Assembly: GCA_964629965.1 (NCBI GenBank)
Contig: CAZVRZ010000048.1
Span: 1-35,527, forward strand
From: CAZVRZ01 sp964629965
GTDB taxonomy: Bacteria > Chloroflexota > Anaerolineae > Anaerolineales > UBA4823
Direction of reading: 5' to 3'
DNA: 35,527 nt
Made by a program: the position numbers and the translations under genes. Position 1 is the stretch's first letter; every line of letters starts with the position of its first letter. This document shows, one piece after another, positions 1 to 6,860 of this stretch. The notes beneath the pieces are model-generated. The model did no database searches and was not told the origin of the DNA. It worked only from the letters and a program-made list of their open reading frames with translations.

Positions 1-24
1 CTGGAAAGCCAAATTGCACTTGCA

Positions 25-312
25 TCAAATTTCCTTACGTAAGGATACAGTATCGTTTTTCCAGGGTGGCATGGAGTGTCTTGTGCTGTTACAGTAATAA
101 CAAGACATGTTACATGCCGGCGTCAGGAAGATTACCCCGCGCGTTACTGCAAACGGTGACGAAAGCTTTTTCAGGTTGCGGATATTCTCGACCAGCTCAA
201 CAGCCCGCCGATCATCGAGTAAATAACCGATTTCTTTTGCGCGGTGCTCTTTACCGCAGCGGTGCTCTGTGCCGCAGGGGGCAAGTTTCATCTTATCCAT
301 GGTGTGATCCAT
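25..312 (-). pseudogene. Radical SAM protein, N-terminal fragment, interrupted by a stop near the window edge
   Basis: The frame reads 95 residues and ends at a TGA at 25-27. Cys67, Cys71 and Cys74 form the CX3CX2C motif (CNMSCYYC) that binds the radical SAM 4Fe-4S cluster. A radical SAM core normally runs about 200 residues further, so the gene is broken, frameshifted, or carries an assembly indel. After the motif another frame stays open to the edge and reads like FDASAIWLS, which could precede the GGEP motif; this is a weak inference. The N-terminal residues CGTEHR and CGKEHR are encoded by two tandem family B palindromes, so the start region is disturbed. No clear Shine-Dalgarno sequence was seen; Met1 (312) or Met5 (300) could start. 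The substrate cannot be told. Confidence 0.5.
241..275. repeat. Palindrome family B, two tandem copies (241-257, 259-275)
   Basis: GCGGTGCTCTTTACCGC and GCGGTGCTCTGTGCCGC lie 18 bp apart inside the radical SAM reading frame and are read as GKEHR and GTEHR on the minus strand. Confidence 0.8.
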
Positions 313-477
313 TTTGGTTGCATGTTGTTGATTGGGGTGCTTGATTATAGCACGGGCGTACCCGGTGATAACGTTCTAATGATCGTTTCGCTCTGTGCAA
401 ATCGTTGGGAATACGGATCGGATATCATTTTTCTGCAATTTCGCTATACAATAATAGCAGAGCGATGAGGAGGAAAC

Positions 478-1029
478 ATGAGTAACGATCTGGTCGAACA
501 GTTAAAAACAATGGCTTGCCCGGGGCTGTGCGTTCTATTCTTCGGCTTGCTGGGCGTTCTGCTAGTGACCAATGCCTTCTTCCAACGCCGCAAGCTTTCA
601 TCTAGCAATGCCTGGCCGATTGCCGCCGGGCAGGTGATCGAGTCGCAGGTGCGCACGCTGACGGATTACGATTATGTCAACCAGGTATCGTCCACATCAT
701 ACAGCCCAGAAGTGAGGTATACCTACGAAGTCAACGGCCAACCTTACCTTGGCCGATGGATCACTCTGGGCGCTCAAAAAACCTACTCTCGAGCGACAGA
801 TGCCCAGGCGGTCGTGGACCGCTATCCAGCGGGCCGCCAGGTAACGGTTTATTACCATCCTCAAAAGCCCGCCGAGGTCGTCCTGGAACGGCAGACCCAC
901 AACATCAATCGTGGGCTGGCATGCGGCGTGGCCTGCCTGCTGATTGCCGCCTGTGCTCTCTTTGCGCTGGGTTATTTGCTGGTCGCCTATTATGTGACGC
1001 CGTTGCCCTTGCCCACGCCTCTTCCATAG
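478..1029 (+). CDS. DUF3592 family membrane protein
   Basis: 183 residues with two predicted membrane segments, about residues 17-36 (FFGLLGVLLVTNAFF) and 147-170. Between them lies an extracytoplasmic domain of the DUF3592 type: WPIAAGQVIES, then VRYTYEVNGQPYLG, then VTVYYHPQKPAEVVLE, the usual order of conserved blocks in that family. A strong GAGGAGG Shine-Dalgarno ends a few bases before the ATG and fixes the start. It stands alone, divergent from the radical SAM fragment. The family has no established biochemical role; it occurs in many membrane proteins of unknown function. The C-terminus ends in a short Pro/Leu/Thr tail. Confidence 0.8.
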   Translation: MSNDLVEQLKTMACPGLCVLFFGLLGVLLVTNAFFQRRKLSSSNAWPIAAGQVIESQVRTLTDYDYVNQVSSTSYSPEVRYTYEVNGQPYLGRWITLGAQKTYSRATDAQAVVDRYPAGRQVTVYYHPQKPAEVVLERQTHNINRGLACGVACLLIAACALFALGYLLVAYYVTPLPLPTPLP

Positions 1030-1104
1030 GATCGTTGCCTCCGCAGCGCTGCCCCCAACCAGGGCTTTAACCTGCTCGAAATATCATTGCAAGAGAGCGC
1101 AGCA

Positions 1105-1177
1105 GCCTGCCCAGAGCCTGCCCAGAGGAACGAAGGGCGAAGCGAAGGGACCGAAGCAATCTCCTTCTGAAGGCAGG
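1105..1177. repeat. Degenerate dispersed repeat between genes
   Basis: An 11-bp unit gcctgcccaga is repeated back to back at 1105-1126. It is followed by a purine-rich stretch ending GAAGCAATCTCC (to 1164), and a closing gcaggc at 1172-1177 is inverted to the opening gcctgc. The right part resembles the CATTGCGAGG...GAAGCAATCTCC element that I recall from many unrelated bacterial genomes. It fills most of the 174-bp gap between the convergent DUF3592 and GNAT genes, so it may also act as a transcript end. Confidence 0.5.
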
Positions 1178-1203
1178 CATAGGAGCAAGCCTCCTGTTTT
1201 GAG

Positions 1204-1986
1204 TTAGGGGATCAGCAAAGACTTAACCCGGTACCAGTAGGGATATGCTTCCCGAAAGCCCAACCGGTCGTACAGGCGCAGCGCCGGCTCGTTGTTCTGC
1301 ATCACCTGCAAATAGGCCGTATGAACGGCCTGTTGCTTGCCCCATGCCAGCAGGCTGCCCATCAGCCGCTCTCCGTGACCCTGCCGGCGGTAGCCCGGGT
1401 CGATCACGATATCGAAGATGCCCAGGAAGCCATCTTGCGCCACGCCCAATCCGCACCCGATCACCTGGCCCGCCACCCTCACCGACGCAAAGCGCTTCCT
1501 TGGGATGATCGCTTCCAACAATTGCTGGTGCGTCTGCGCCTCGGCCTCGCTTAAGCAGTGCTCTTTACTGCCATGCTGCATCCGCCCAAAAGCAGCCTGC
1601 CAGGCTAGCGTGGGCTGGGATTCCAAGATCACTTTGCTGGTCGCGGCCGCTTGTTGTGCTGGGTCACCCTGCCAGGAGCTCAAGTCCAGAGTTTGCATGC
1701 TGGTGAAAGCATCGGCGCGATAGCCCTGTTCGTCCAGGAAGGCGTCCAATTCTTGAGAGCGTGTTTTCCCGAACAGCTTAAAAACGACCGGTAGGCCTCG
1801 CTCCCGGTAAACGCTCTCGCACCACGCCATTTTCTCGGCTGCCTCTCTTTGTGCCGGGTAGAGCGGCAGGATGGAGTTGGAGCGCCGGGTGTAGCCATTG
1901 GCAAAGCGCATCACCCAGCCGTCGTAGAGCGCCGTTTGCAGTGCTGGCCAGGCATTCAGCGCCAGCTCTTCCAGGTGCTCCATCAT
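1204..1986 (-). CDS. GNAT family N-acetyltransferase
   Basis: 260 residues. The C-terminal half carries the GNAT acetyl-CoA motif A (VIDPGYRRQGHGERLMGSLL, about residues 190-212) and the motif B helix with NEPALRLYDRLGF. The N-terminal half (WPALQTALYDGWVMRFANGY) matches the extended class of RimI-like GNATs annotated as amino-acid or antibiotic acetyltransferases; the substrate is unknown. Its ATG overlaps the SDR stop as ATGA, so translation is probably coupled to the SDR. A family B palindrome with both arms changed (GCAGT...ACTGC) is read as SKEHC near residue 140, between the two halves. Confidence 0.85.
   Translation of the reverse strand: MMEHLEELALNAWPALQTALYDGWVMRFANGYTRRSNSILPLYPAQREAAEKMAWCESVYRERGLPVVFKLFGKTRSQELDAFLDEQGYRADAFTSMQTLDLSSWQGDPAQQAAATSKVILESQPTLAWQAAFGRMQHGSKEHCLSEAEAQTHQQLLEAIIPRKRFASVRVAGQVIGCGLGVAQDGFLGIFDIVIDPGYRRQGHGERLMGSLLAWGKQQAVHTAYLQVMQNNEPALRLYDRLGFREAYPYWYRVKSLLIP
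1555..1571. repeat. Palindrome family B, compensated variant
   Basis: GCAGTGCTCTTTACTGC. Relative to the common GCGGT...ACCGC both arms carry matching changes, so pairing is kept. It lies inside the GNAT gene and is read as SKEHC. Confidence 0.75.
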
Positions 1987-2675
1987 GAATGATAATCTTG
2001 CGCCGAGAAGAACTGCCCGCTTGGACCAAAATCATCCAGCAGCGCCGGGACCAACGCGCCTGGCAGCACGGTCGTAACCTCGTGCTCGGCGTTGGGCCCA
2101 CCCATATCAGTCTTCAACCAGCCCGGGTCGAGGGTGTTCACCAGCACATTGCTGTCTCGCAGCTCGGCAGCTAGATCGCGGGTGTATTTATCGACGGCGG
2201 CTTTGGATGCGCTGTAAGGCGCTAGCTGGGGCACATCCTTGATGCCCGAAGTCAGGTTGATGATCCGGCCGTAGCCGCGTTGTTTCATCCCGGGCGCAAA
2301 GGCATTGCACAACATTACCATGGCGAACAGGTTGATGGCAAATGAGTGCTGCCACTCTTCCCAGTTGATATCCCAGACCGGCTTCCAGGCATTCTGGATG
2401 GCGGCGTTATTGTAAAGAATATCTACATGGATGGAACTGTCCTTGACTCTGGCAACAAGCGCTTCTACCCCAACCTGGCTATCCAGCTCTCCCCACACAA
2501 CATGGGTTTTTACAGCATAAGCTTTCAGCAGGTGCAGCGTTTCGGCGGTATTCTTTTCCGTGCGGCCGTGCACGATGAGGTTACATTTCTTTTCTGCCAG
2601 GCCCAGAGCGATCTGCTGGCCGACGCCGCGGCTCGAGCCTGTGATCAAAGCCCAACGGTTCTCTAAGAGTTTCAT
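1983..2675 (-). CDS. SDR family NAD(P)-dependent oxidoreductase
   Basis: 230 residues from the chosen start. The Rossmann cofactor motif TGSSRGVG is at about residues 12-19, the NNAA motif is near residue 90, and the catalytic YxxxK is in YSASKAAVDKY with an upstream Ser in NLTSG. These are the classical short-chain dehydrogenase hallmarks. The ATG at 2675 is preferred over one four codons upstream because GGGAGG lies 5 bases before it; the upstream ATG would have its Shine-Dalgarno inside the coding sequence. Arg after the glycine-rich loop (HGRTEKN) favours NADPH. Its stop overlaps the GNAT start. Substrate unknown. Confidence 0.88.
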   Translation of the reverse strand: MKLLENRWALITGSSRGVGQQIALGLAEKKCNLIVHGRTEKNTAETLHLLKAYAVKTHVVWGELDSQVGVEALVARVKDSSIHVDILYNNAAIQNAWKPVWDINWEEWQHSFAINLFAMVMLCNAFAPGMKQRGYGRIINLTSGIKDVPQLAPYSASKAAVDKYTRDLAAELRDSNVLVNTLDPGWLKTDMGGPNAEHEVTTVLPGALVPALLDDFGPSGQFFSAQDYHS

Positions 2676-2730
2676 AGCACCTCCCATTGTTATAAAGGTA
2701 AGCCCAGGCGGGCTTCATGGTGTGCCGTGG

Positions 2731-2758
2731 ATTGTAACATATATCCCAATATGGTAAA
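2731..2758 (-). promoter_or_regulatory. Candidate sigma-70-type promoter for the SDR-GNAT pair
   Basis: On the minus strand TTTACC is followed after 16 bp by TACAAT, about 56 bases upstream of the SDR start. The match to TTGACA/TATAAT is moderate, so this is a weak call made by eye. Confidence 0.35.
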
Positions 2759-2881
2759 ATCGGTGCGGCAAGAAATCTTATGAAGAGAGTAGCGCGGTCG
2801 AGTAAACCGTAGGTATCCTATGACGGACAACAATTCCTGACATCTGTGTTTTTCGGGCTCGTTTCTCGATGCCGGTCACAG

Positions 2882-2916
2882 ACGGTAAAGTACACCGTGA
2901 CGGTAAAGTACACCGT
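2882..2916. repeat. Palindrome family B variant, two tandem copies upstream of the ABC-F gene
   Basis: ACGGTAAAGTACACCGT occurs at 2882-2898 and 2900-2916, 18 bp apart, in non-coding DNA. The last copy runs into five T residues, giving it the look of a short stem followed by a U tract. The rest of the 2676-3003 gap holds the SDR promoter candidate, a possible six-codon ORF (2820-2840, MTDNNS) and the hairpin at 2949-2973. Confidence 0.7.
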
Positions 2917-2948
2917 TTTTGAGGCTGGCTGTGTGGATGATTTATCAG

Positions 2949-2973
2949 ACACCGAGGGCGTACCCCTCGGTGT
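2949..2973 (+). terminator. Terminator-like hairpin in the ABC-F leader (possible attenuator)
   Basis: ACACCGAGGG, a 5-base loop, then CCCTCGGTGT form a 10-bp perfect stem followed by TTGCTTT. It ends about 30 bases before the ABC-F ATG, after the likely promoter region, so it would halt transcription into the gene unless relieved. Leader attenuation is established for several antibiotic-resistance ABC-F genes. Whether it operates here is inference. Confidence 0.5.
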
Positions 2974-3003
2974 TTGCTTTAAACCTTCAGGAGTTGTTGT
3001 CGA

Positions 3004-4635
3004 ATGCTTTCAGTCCATCACATTTCTAAATCTTACAATATTGATCCCGTGCTTGAGCAGGTCAGTTTCAACCTGGGCCCTGGTGAGCGGCTGGCACTGG
3101 TGGGGCCGAACGGCTGCGGGAAAACAACCTTGCTGCGTATCCTGGTTGGGCAGGAGCGACCGGATGCAGGCGTGGTGAGCTTCAATCCCTCTAACCTGCG
3201 CCTCGGCTATCTGCCTCAAGGCCTACAGCCTGCCAATGGCGAAAGCATCCGCGGCTTCCTGGCGCGCCTGGGCGGCGACTCGGAGACGCTCACGGATAAG
3301 CTCGAAGCGCTGGCCCTGGCGCTGTCGGTGAACCCGCATCAGCCGGAACTCCAGGCCGCTTACGATACCACCCTGGCTCAATTGGATGTCGCCTGCCAGA
3401 GCAGCGGGCGCACCCCGGCTGTACTGGCGGCTCTGGGCCTGGACTCTGCCCCGCCGGAAACACCCGTCGCTCACCTGAGCGGAGGCCAAAAAACGCGCCT
3501 GGCGCTGGCAGGTGTGCTGCTATCCGATCCTCAGCTCTTGTTGCTGGACGAGCCTACCAACCATCTGGACCTGGACATGCTCGAATGGCTGGAAGAGTGG
3601 CTGTTGTCTTACCAGGGTGCGCTGTTGTTCGTTTCGCACGATCGCCTTTTCTTGGATCGCCTGGCAACGGGTATCCTTGAAATCGACCCTTACACTCACC
3701 GTTTACGATCGTTTGCAGGGAACTACAGTGCATATCTGGAAATTACCTTGGCCGAACGCGAACGCCAGCAGCAGGCGTATCAGGATCAGCAGGTTGAAAT
3801 TGCTCGCCTGCGCACCGCCGCACTGCGCGTGCGCGCCGATGCCAAATACCGGCCGAATAACAAGGCCGCCGGAGACACCTGGGCGCCGGGGTTCTTTGCC
3901 AACCGCACTAAGGAAACGATCCACAAGGCCAAGAACCTGGAGAAGCGCGTCGAGCGCTTGCTGACCGTGGATCGCATCGAGAAACCGCGTTCCGATTGGC
4001 AGGTCAAGATCAATTTTGGTGATACGCTTGCCAGCGGGAGGGACGTGCTGCGGCTGGAGGGTGTATCGGTCGGTTATGGAGAGCAGGCTTTGCTGCGCGA
4101 GCTGGATCTTTATGTGCGTTTCGGTGCACGCCTGGTCCTGGTCGGTCCAAACGGTTCAGGCAAGACCACCCTGCTGCGTACCATCGCTGGTAAGCTGCCT
4201 CCTCTGGCAGGGCAGGTGCGCCTGGGCGCCAACGTGCAGGTGGGTTATATGGCACAGGAGCAGGAGAATCTCGATCCTGCCCTGGATGCCTACGCCACGC
4301 TGCGCCAGGCGGCGCCGTTCACGCAAACCGAAGCGCGTGCTTTCTTGCATCGCTTTCTCTTCTCAGGCGATGATGTTTTTATCCCCGTGGGAAGAATATC
4401 TTACGGCGAGCGCGCTCGCTTATCCCTGGCCTGCTTGGCGGCGCAAGGCTGTAACCTGCTGCTGCTCGATGAGCCCATCAATCATCTCGATATCCCCTCC
4501 CGCACTCGCTTTGAGCAAGCGCTGGCAGATTTCAATGGCACTGTCATCGCCGTGGTGCATGATCGTTATTTCATCAACAGCTTTGCCAGCCAGATCTGGC
4601 GGGTGGAAGGCGACTGTATTACTGCTTCAAATTAG
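3004..4635 (+). CDS. ABC-F family ATPase (ribosome-associated)
   Basis: 543 residues with two ABC cassettes and no membrane segments. The first has Walker A GPNGCGKTT (about residues 34-42), signature LSGGQ, Walker B LLLLDEP with THNHLD-type D-loop, and SHDR H-loop. The second has GPNGSGKTT, the altered signature ISYGE, LLLLDEPINHLD and VHDRYF. The roughly 80-residue basic helical linker between them (about residues 240-330) is the tRNA-probing linker of ABC-F proteins. Such proteins act on the ribosomal E site, either as housekeeping factors or in resistance to ribosome-targeting antibiotics; the leader hairpin favours the second. AGGAG lies 10 bases before the ATG. Confidence 0.88.
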   Translation: MLSVHHISKSYNIDPVLEQVSFNLGPGERLALVGPNGCGKTTLLRILVGQERPDAGVVSFNPSNLRLGYLPQGLQPANGESIRGFLARLGGDSETLTDKLEALALALSVNPHQPELQAAYDTTLAQLDVACQSSGRTPAVLAALGLDSAPPETPVAHLSGGQKTRLALAGVLLSDPQLLLLDEPTNHLDLDMLEWLEEWLLSYQGALLFVSHDRLFLDRLATGILEIDPYTHRLRSFAGNYSAYLEITLAERERQQQAYQDQQVEIARLRTAALRVRADAKYRPNNKAAGDTWAPGFFANRTKETIHKAKNLEKRVERLLTVDRIEKPRSDWQVKINFGDTLASGRDVLRLEGVSVGYGEQALLRELDLYVRFGARLVLVGPNGSGKTTLLRTIAGKLPPLAGQVRLGANVQVGYMAQEQENLDPALDAYATLRQAAPFTQTEARAFLHRFLFSGDDVFIPVGRISYGERARLSLACLAAQGCNLLLLDEPINHLDIPSRTRFEQALADFNGTVIAVVHDRYFINSFASQIWRVEGDCITASN

Positions 4636-4642
4636 GGGGTTT

Positions 4643-4676
4643 GGGGGTTGTTGGCACAGTCCCACCAACAACCCCC
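4643..4676. terminator. Bidirectional terminator between ABC-F and MerR genes
   Basis: GGGGGTTGTTGG (4643-4654) pairs perfectly with CCAACAACCCCC (4665-4676) around a 10-base loop. It lies exactly between two convergent genes and is followed by a pyrimidine-rich stretch, consistent with a shared transcript end. Confidence 0.75.
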
Positions 4677-4693
4677 ATTCTTCTTCAAGGGCT

Positions 4694-5506
4694 CTATGCT
4701 TTGCTGACCGGGAACTGTAGTTCGGTGACCGTTTCAGGGTCGGATTGGCTGCCATCATTGGCAGGCGGGTTCAGATAGATCTCCCGGCCCGGTCCAACGA
4801 TGTGATAGCCCTGGCCGTCGATCCATTGAAGGATGGCTTTGTATGCCTCACCGATGGCGCTGAACGGGCCATGGTGGATCGTGCAGGCCATCGATTCGAC
4901 TGCGGGCAGTTCGTGTACCCGCACCGAGCCGCGCTCTGGGATGGAGTTAGAGATAGGCTCGCAGACTTCGGCGTCGATCTCGGGCTCATCGCTGTGATAG
5001 AGAGTAAAGCAAGCGCCGGAGGGCGTTACCCCCAGCGAATCCAGGTGAGTTCCGAGTTCTTGCCACAAATGCCCCTGCTGCGGGTAAGCTGGGATGATGG
5101 CGCGGACACCGGCGACAAGAATGGGTTCAACTTTCTTGAGAACGACTTCATAGTTTGACATAACAGACTCCTGTTCGATTTGTTTTAGACGAGTTTCTAC
5201 ACGTTCTAACCTGGCTGCCTCTTCCTGAAGGCGCTCACGCAGTTCGGCCTGTTTCATGCGCAGCATGCCGCGCAGTTCGGCAGCGGGCAAGTCGTGTTCG
5301 AGCAGCGAACTGATCTGCTCGAGCGAGAAGCCCAGATCCTTGAGCGCCAAGATGCGATTCAGACGGGTTAGTTGGTGGTAGGTGTAATAGCGGTAGCCTG
5401 TAAAGCGGTCCACCTCAACCGGTTTGAGCAGACCGATTTCATCGTAATAGCGCAGTGTCTTTACGGGCACCTGGCTGATCCTGGATAAGTATCCAATCTT
5501 GATCAT
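4694..5506 (-). CDS. MerR family transcriptional regulator with GyrI-like effector domain
   Basis: 270 residues. The N-terminal MerR DNA-binding domain reads IGYLSRISQVPVKTLRYYDE, then GLLKPVEVD and GYRYYTYHQL. A dimerisation coiled coil follows (LRERLQEEAARLERVETRLK). The C-terminal part, from about residue 120, has the GyrI-like ligand-binding fold (VVLKKVEPILVAGVRAIIP, TIHHGPFSAIGEAYKAI), as in BmrR-type multidrug sensors. The ATG at 5506 is chosen because AAGGAA lies just upstream and the MerR motif starts there; a 47-residue in-frame extension upstream would cross the promoter. It is convergent with the ABC-F gene. The promoter dyad indicates autoregulation. Confidence 0.9.
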   Translation of the reverse strand: MIKIGYLSRISQVPVKTLRYYDEIGLLKPVEVDRFTGYRYYTYHQLTRLNRILALKDLGFSLEQISSLLEHDLPAAELRGMLRMKQAELRERLQEEAARLERVETRLKQIEQESVMSNYEVVLKKVEPILVAGVRAIIPAYPQQGHLWQELGTHLDSLGVTPSGACFTLYHSDEPEIDAEVCEPISNSIPERGSVRVHELPAVESMACTIHHGPFSAIGEAYKAILQWIDGQGYHIVGPGREIYLNPPANDGSQSDPETVTELQFPVSKA

Positions 5507-5543
5507 GAACATTCCTTTCCACGCGTGGATGTCATACTGTCCT

Positions 5544-5574
5544 AGTATACAGCCTCCAGTAACTGGAGAGTCAA
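5544..5574 (-). promoter_or_regulatory. MerR-type promoter with 19-bp spacer and operator dyad
   Basis: On the minus strand TTGACT (5574-5569) and TATACT (5549-5544) are separated by 19 bp instead of 17. The spacer carries the dyad CTCCAGTTACTGGAG (5554-5568). This is the classical architecture that MerR regulators untwist. It drives the MerR gene itself. Confidence 0.85.
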
Positions 5575-5620
5575 GAGGCAAAAAGGGATTTGATAGGATA
5601 TACCTCGAATAATTTGATAT

Positions 5621-5756
5621 ACTCAACTCACCAAGAGTTGTACTCAACCCACAGACCCGGTCGAGATGTGAGTTGTACTCAATTCGCTATTGGGGCAGTT
5701 GGGGCGGGTTTGAGACCCGCCCGTACCAGACCTGCCTGTACTACTCAACTCAGGCG
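5621..5756. repeat. Palindrome family A cluster with a GGGCGGGT hairpin
   Basis: GAGTTGTACTCAACCC (5635-5650), GAGTTGTACTCAATTC (5670-5685) and partial actcaactc pieces at each end fill the region between the MerR promoter and the ferredoxin gene. A separate stem-loop GGGCGGGT-TTGAG-ACCCGCCC lies at 5702-5722; I recall similar GGGCGGGTTTGAAACCCGCCC repeats in other genomes. Confidence 0.75.
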
Positions 5757-5773
5757 GCCGGCAGGAGGATCCT

Positions 5774-6859
5774 ATGGAAGATCAGGCAAAAATCTCTTTT
5801 CGCCGGCTGGCGCAGCGCCTGGACGAACTGCCCAATGGCTTTCCGTCCACACCAGATGGTATCGAGTTGGAGCTGCTGGCTCGTCTCTTCACCCCTGAAG
5901 AGGCTGGCCTGGCCGCGCAGCTGCGCCTGACGCTCGAACCGGCTGCGGAAATCGCTGCCCGCGCCGGGCGCGATCCGTTGGAAACGAGCCAGATGTTAAA
6001 AGGCCTGGCGCGTAAAGGCTTGATCGAGGCTGGACGAACGCCGGGAGGCTTGGGCTATGGTTTGATGCCTTTTGTGGTCGGTTTTTACGAGAAACAGGTT
6101 GAGCGGCTTGACCAAGAATTTGCTCAAATTTTCGAAATCTATTACCAGCAGGCGCATAAGCAGTTGATGGGGGTTGGCCCGTCGGTCCATCGCATCATTC
6201 CTGTGCAGGAATCGGTGCTGGTCGATATGGAGATCCAGCCGTACGAATCGGTCACTCATATCCTCGATCAGGCGCAGTCGTGGGGTGTGTTGGATTGTAT
6301 CTGCCGCAAGCAGAAAGCCTTGATCGGCGAACCGTGTGAGCATCCGATCGAGATGTGCATGGCGATGAGCGGGCGACTGGATGCTTTTGCGAATATACCC
6401 GCGGTGCGGGCGCTCACCCGCCAGGAGGCGCGGACTGTGCTCAAAAAAGCTGCTCAGGCCGGGCTGGTGCACACAGTTACCAACAGCCAAAGCGGTGTCT
6501 GGTATATCTGCAACTGCTGCACCTGCTCGTGTGGGGTGTTGCGCGGCCTGGCCGACCTGGGCGTTGCCAACGTGGTGGCGCGTTCGGCCTTTGTGAACGT
6601 GGTTGATGAAGAACGCTGCCTGGGTTGTGAAAACTGTCTGCCGGCTTGCCAGTTCGACGCCTTGACCGTGGATCTTGTTGTTCACGTCAACGAGACTCGC
6701 TGTGTTGGCTGCGGTGTGTGCGTGCTGGTGTGCCCTGAAGAGGCGTTATCCCTGGCGCAGCGCCCGGCAGACCAGATCAAGCCGCCGCCGGCGAATGAAA
6801 TGGAATGGCGCGAGCAGCGTTCCCAGGCGCGCGGCATCGATCTTAGTAAAGTATTGTAA
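5774..6859 (+). CDS. Winged-helix domain protein with C-terminal 2x[4Fe-4S] ferredoxin
   Basis: 361 residues. Residues about 45-95 look like a winged-helix unit (LEPAAEIAARAGRDPLETSQMLKGL). The middle holds extra Cys clusters: CICRKQK with downstream EPCEHP and EMCMAMSG, and CNCCTCSCGVL near residue 248. The C-terminus carries two ferredoxin motifs, CLGCENCLPAC (about residues 282-292) and CVGCGVCVLVCP (about 309-320). This looks like an electron carrier or iron-sulphur redox sensor acting in the cytoplasm. AGGAGG lies 6 bases before the ATG. Its stop is one base from the rtcB start, so the two are almost surely co-transcribed. The exact role is unknown. Confidence 0.8.
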   Translation: MEDQAKISFRRLAQRLDELPNGFPSTPDGIELELLARLFTPEEAGLAAQLRLTLEPAAEIAARAGRDPLETSQMLKGLARKGLIEAGRTPGGLGYGLMPFVVGFYEKQVERLDQEFAQIFEIYYQQAHKQLMGVGPSVHRIIPVQESVLVDMEIQPYESVTHILDQAQSWGVLDCICRKQKALIGEPCEHPIEMCMAMSGRLDAFANIPAVRALTRQEARTVLKKAAQAGLVHTVTNSQSGVWYICNCCTCSCGVLRGLADLGVANVVARSAFVNVVDEERCLGCENCLPACQFDALTVDLVVHVNETRCVGCGVCVLVCPEEALSLAQRPADQIKPPPANEMEWREQRSQARGIDLSKVL

Positions 6860-6860
6860 T

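Noticed and set aside
241..275. CRISPR-like tandem repeats
   Set aside because: Units are 17 bp palindromes one base apart with no spacers, and the same units are scattered singly elsewhere.
5513..5647. N-terminal extension of the MerR protein to 5647
   Set aside because: It would be encoded across the -35/-10 and operator of its own promoter and has no family counterpart.
6675..6860. Longer RtcB start overlapping the ferredoxin gene
   Set aside because: The extension is a shadow of the ferredoxin frame; the family start matches the ATG at 6861.
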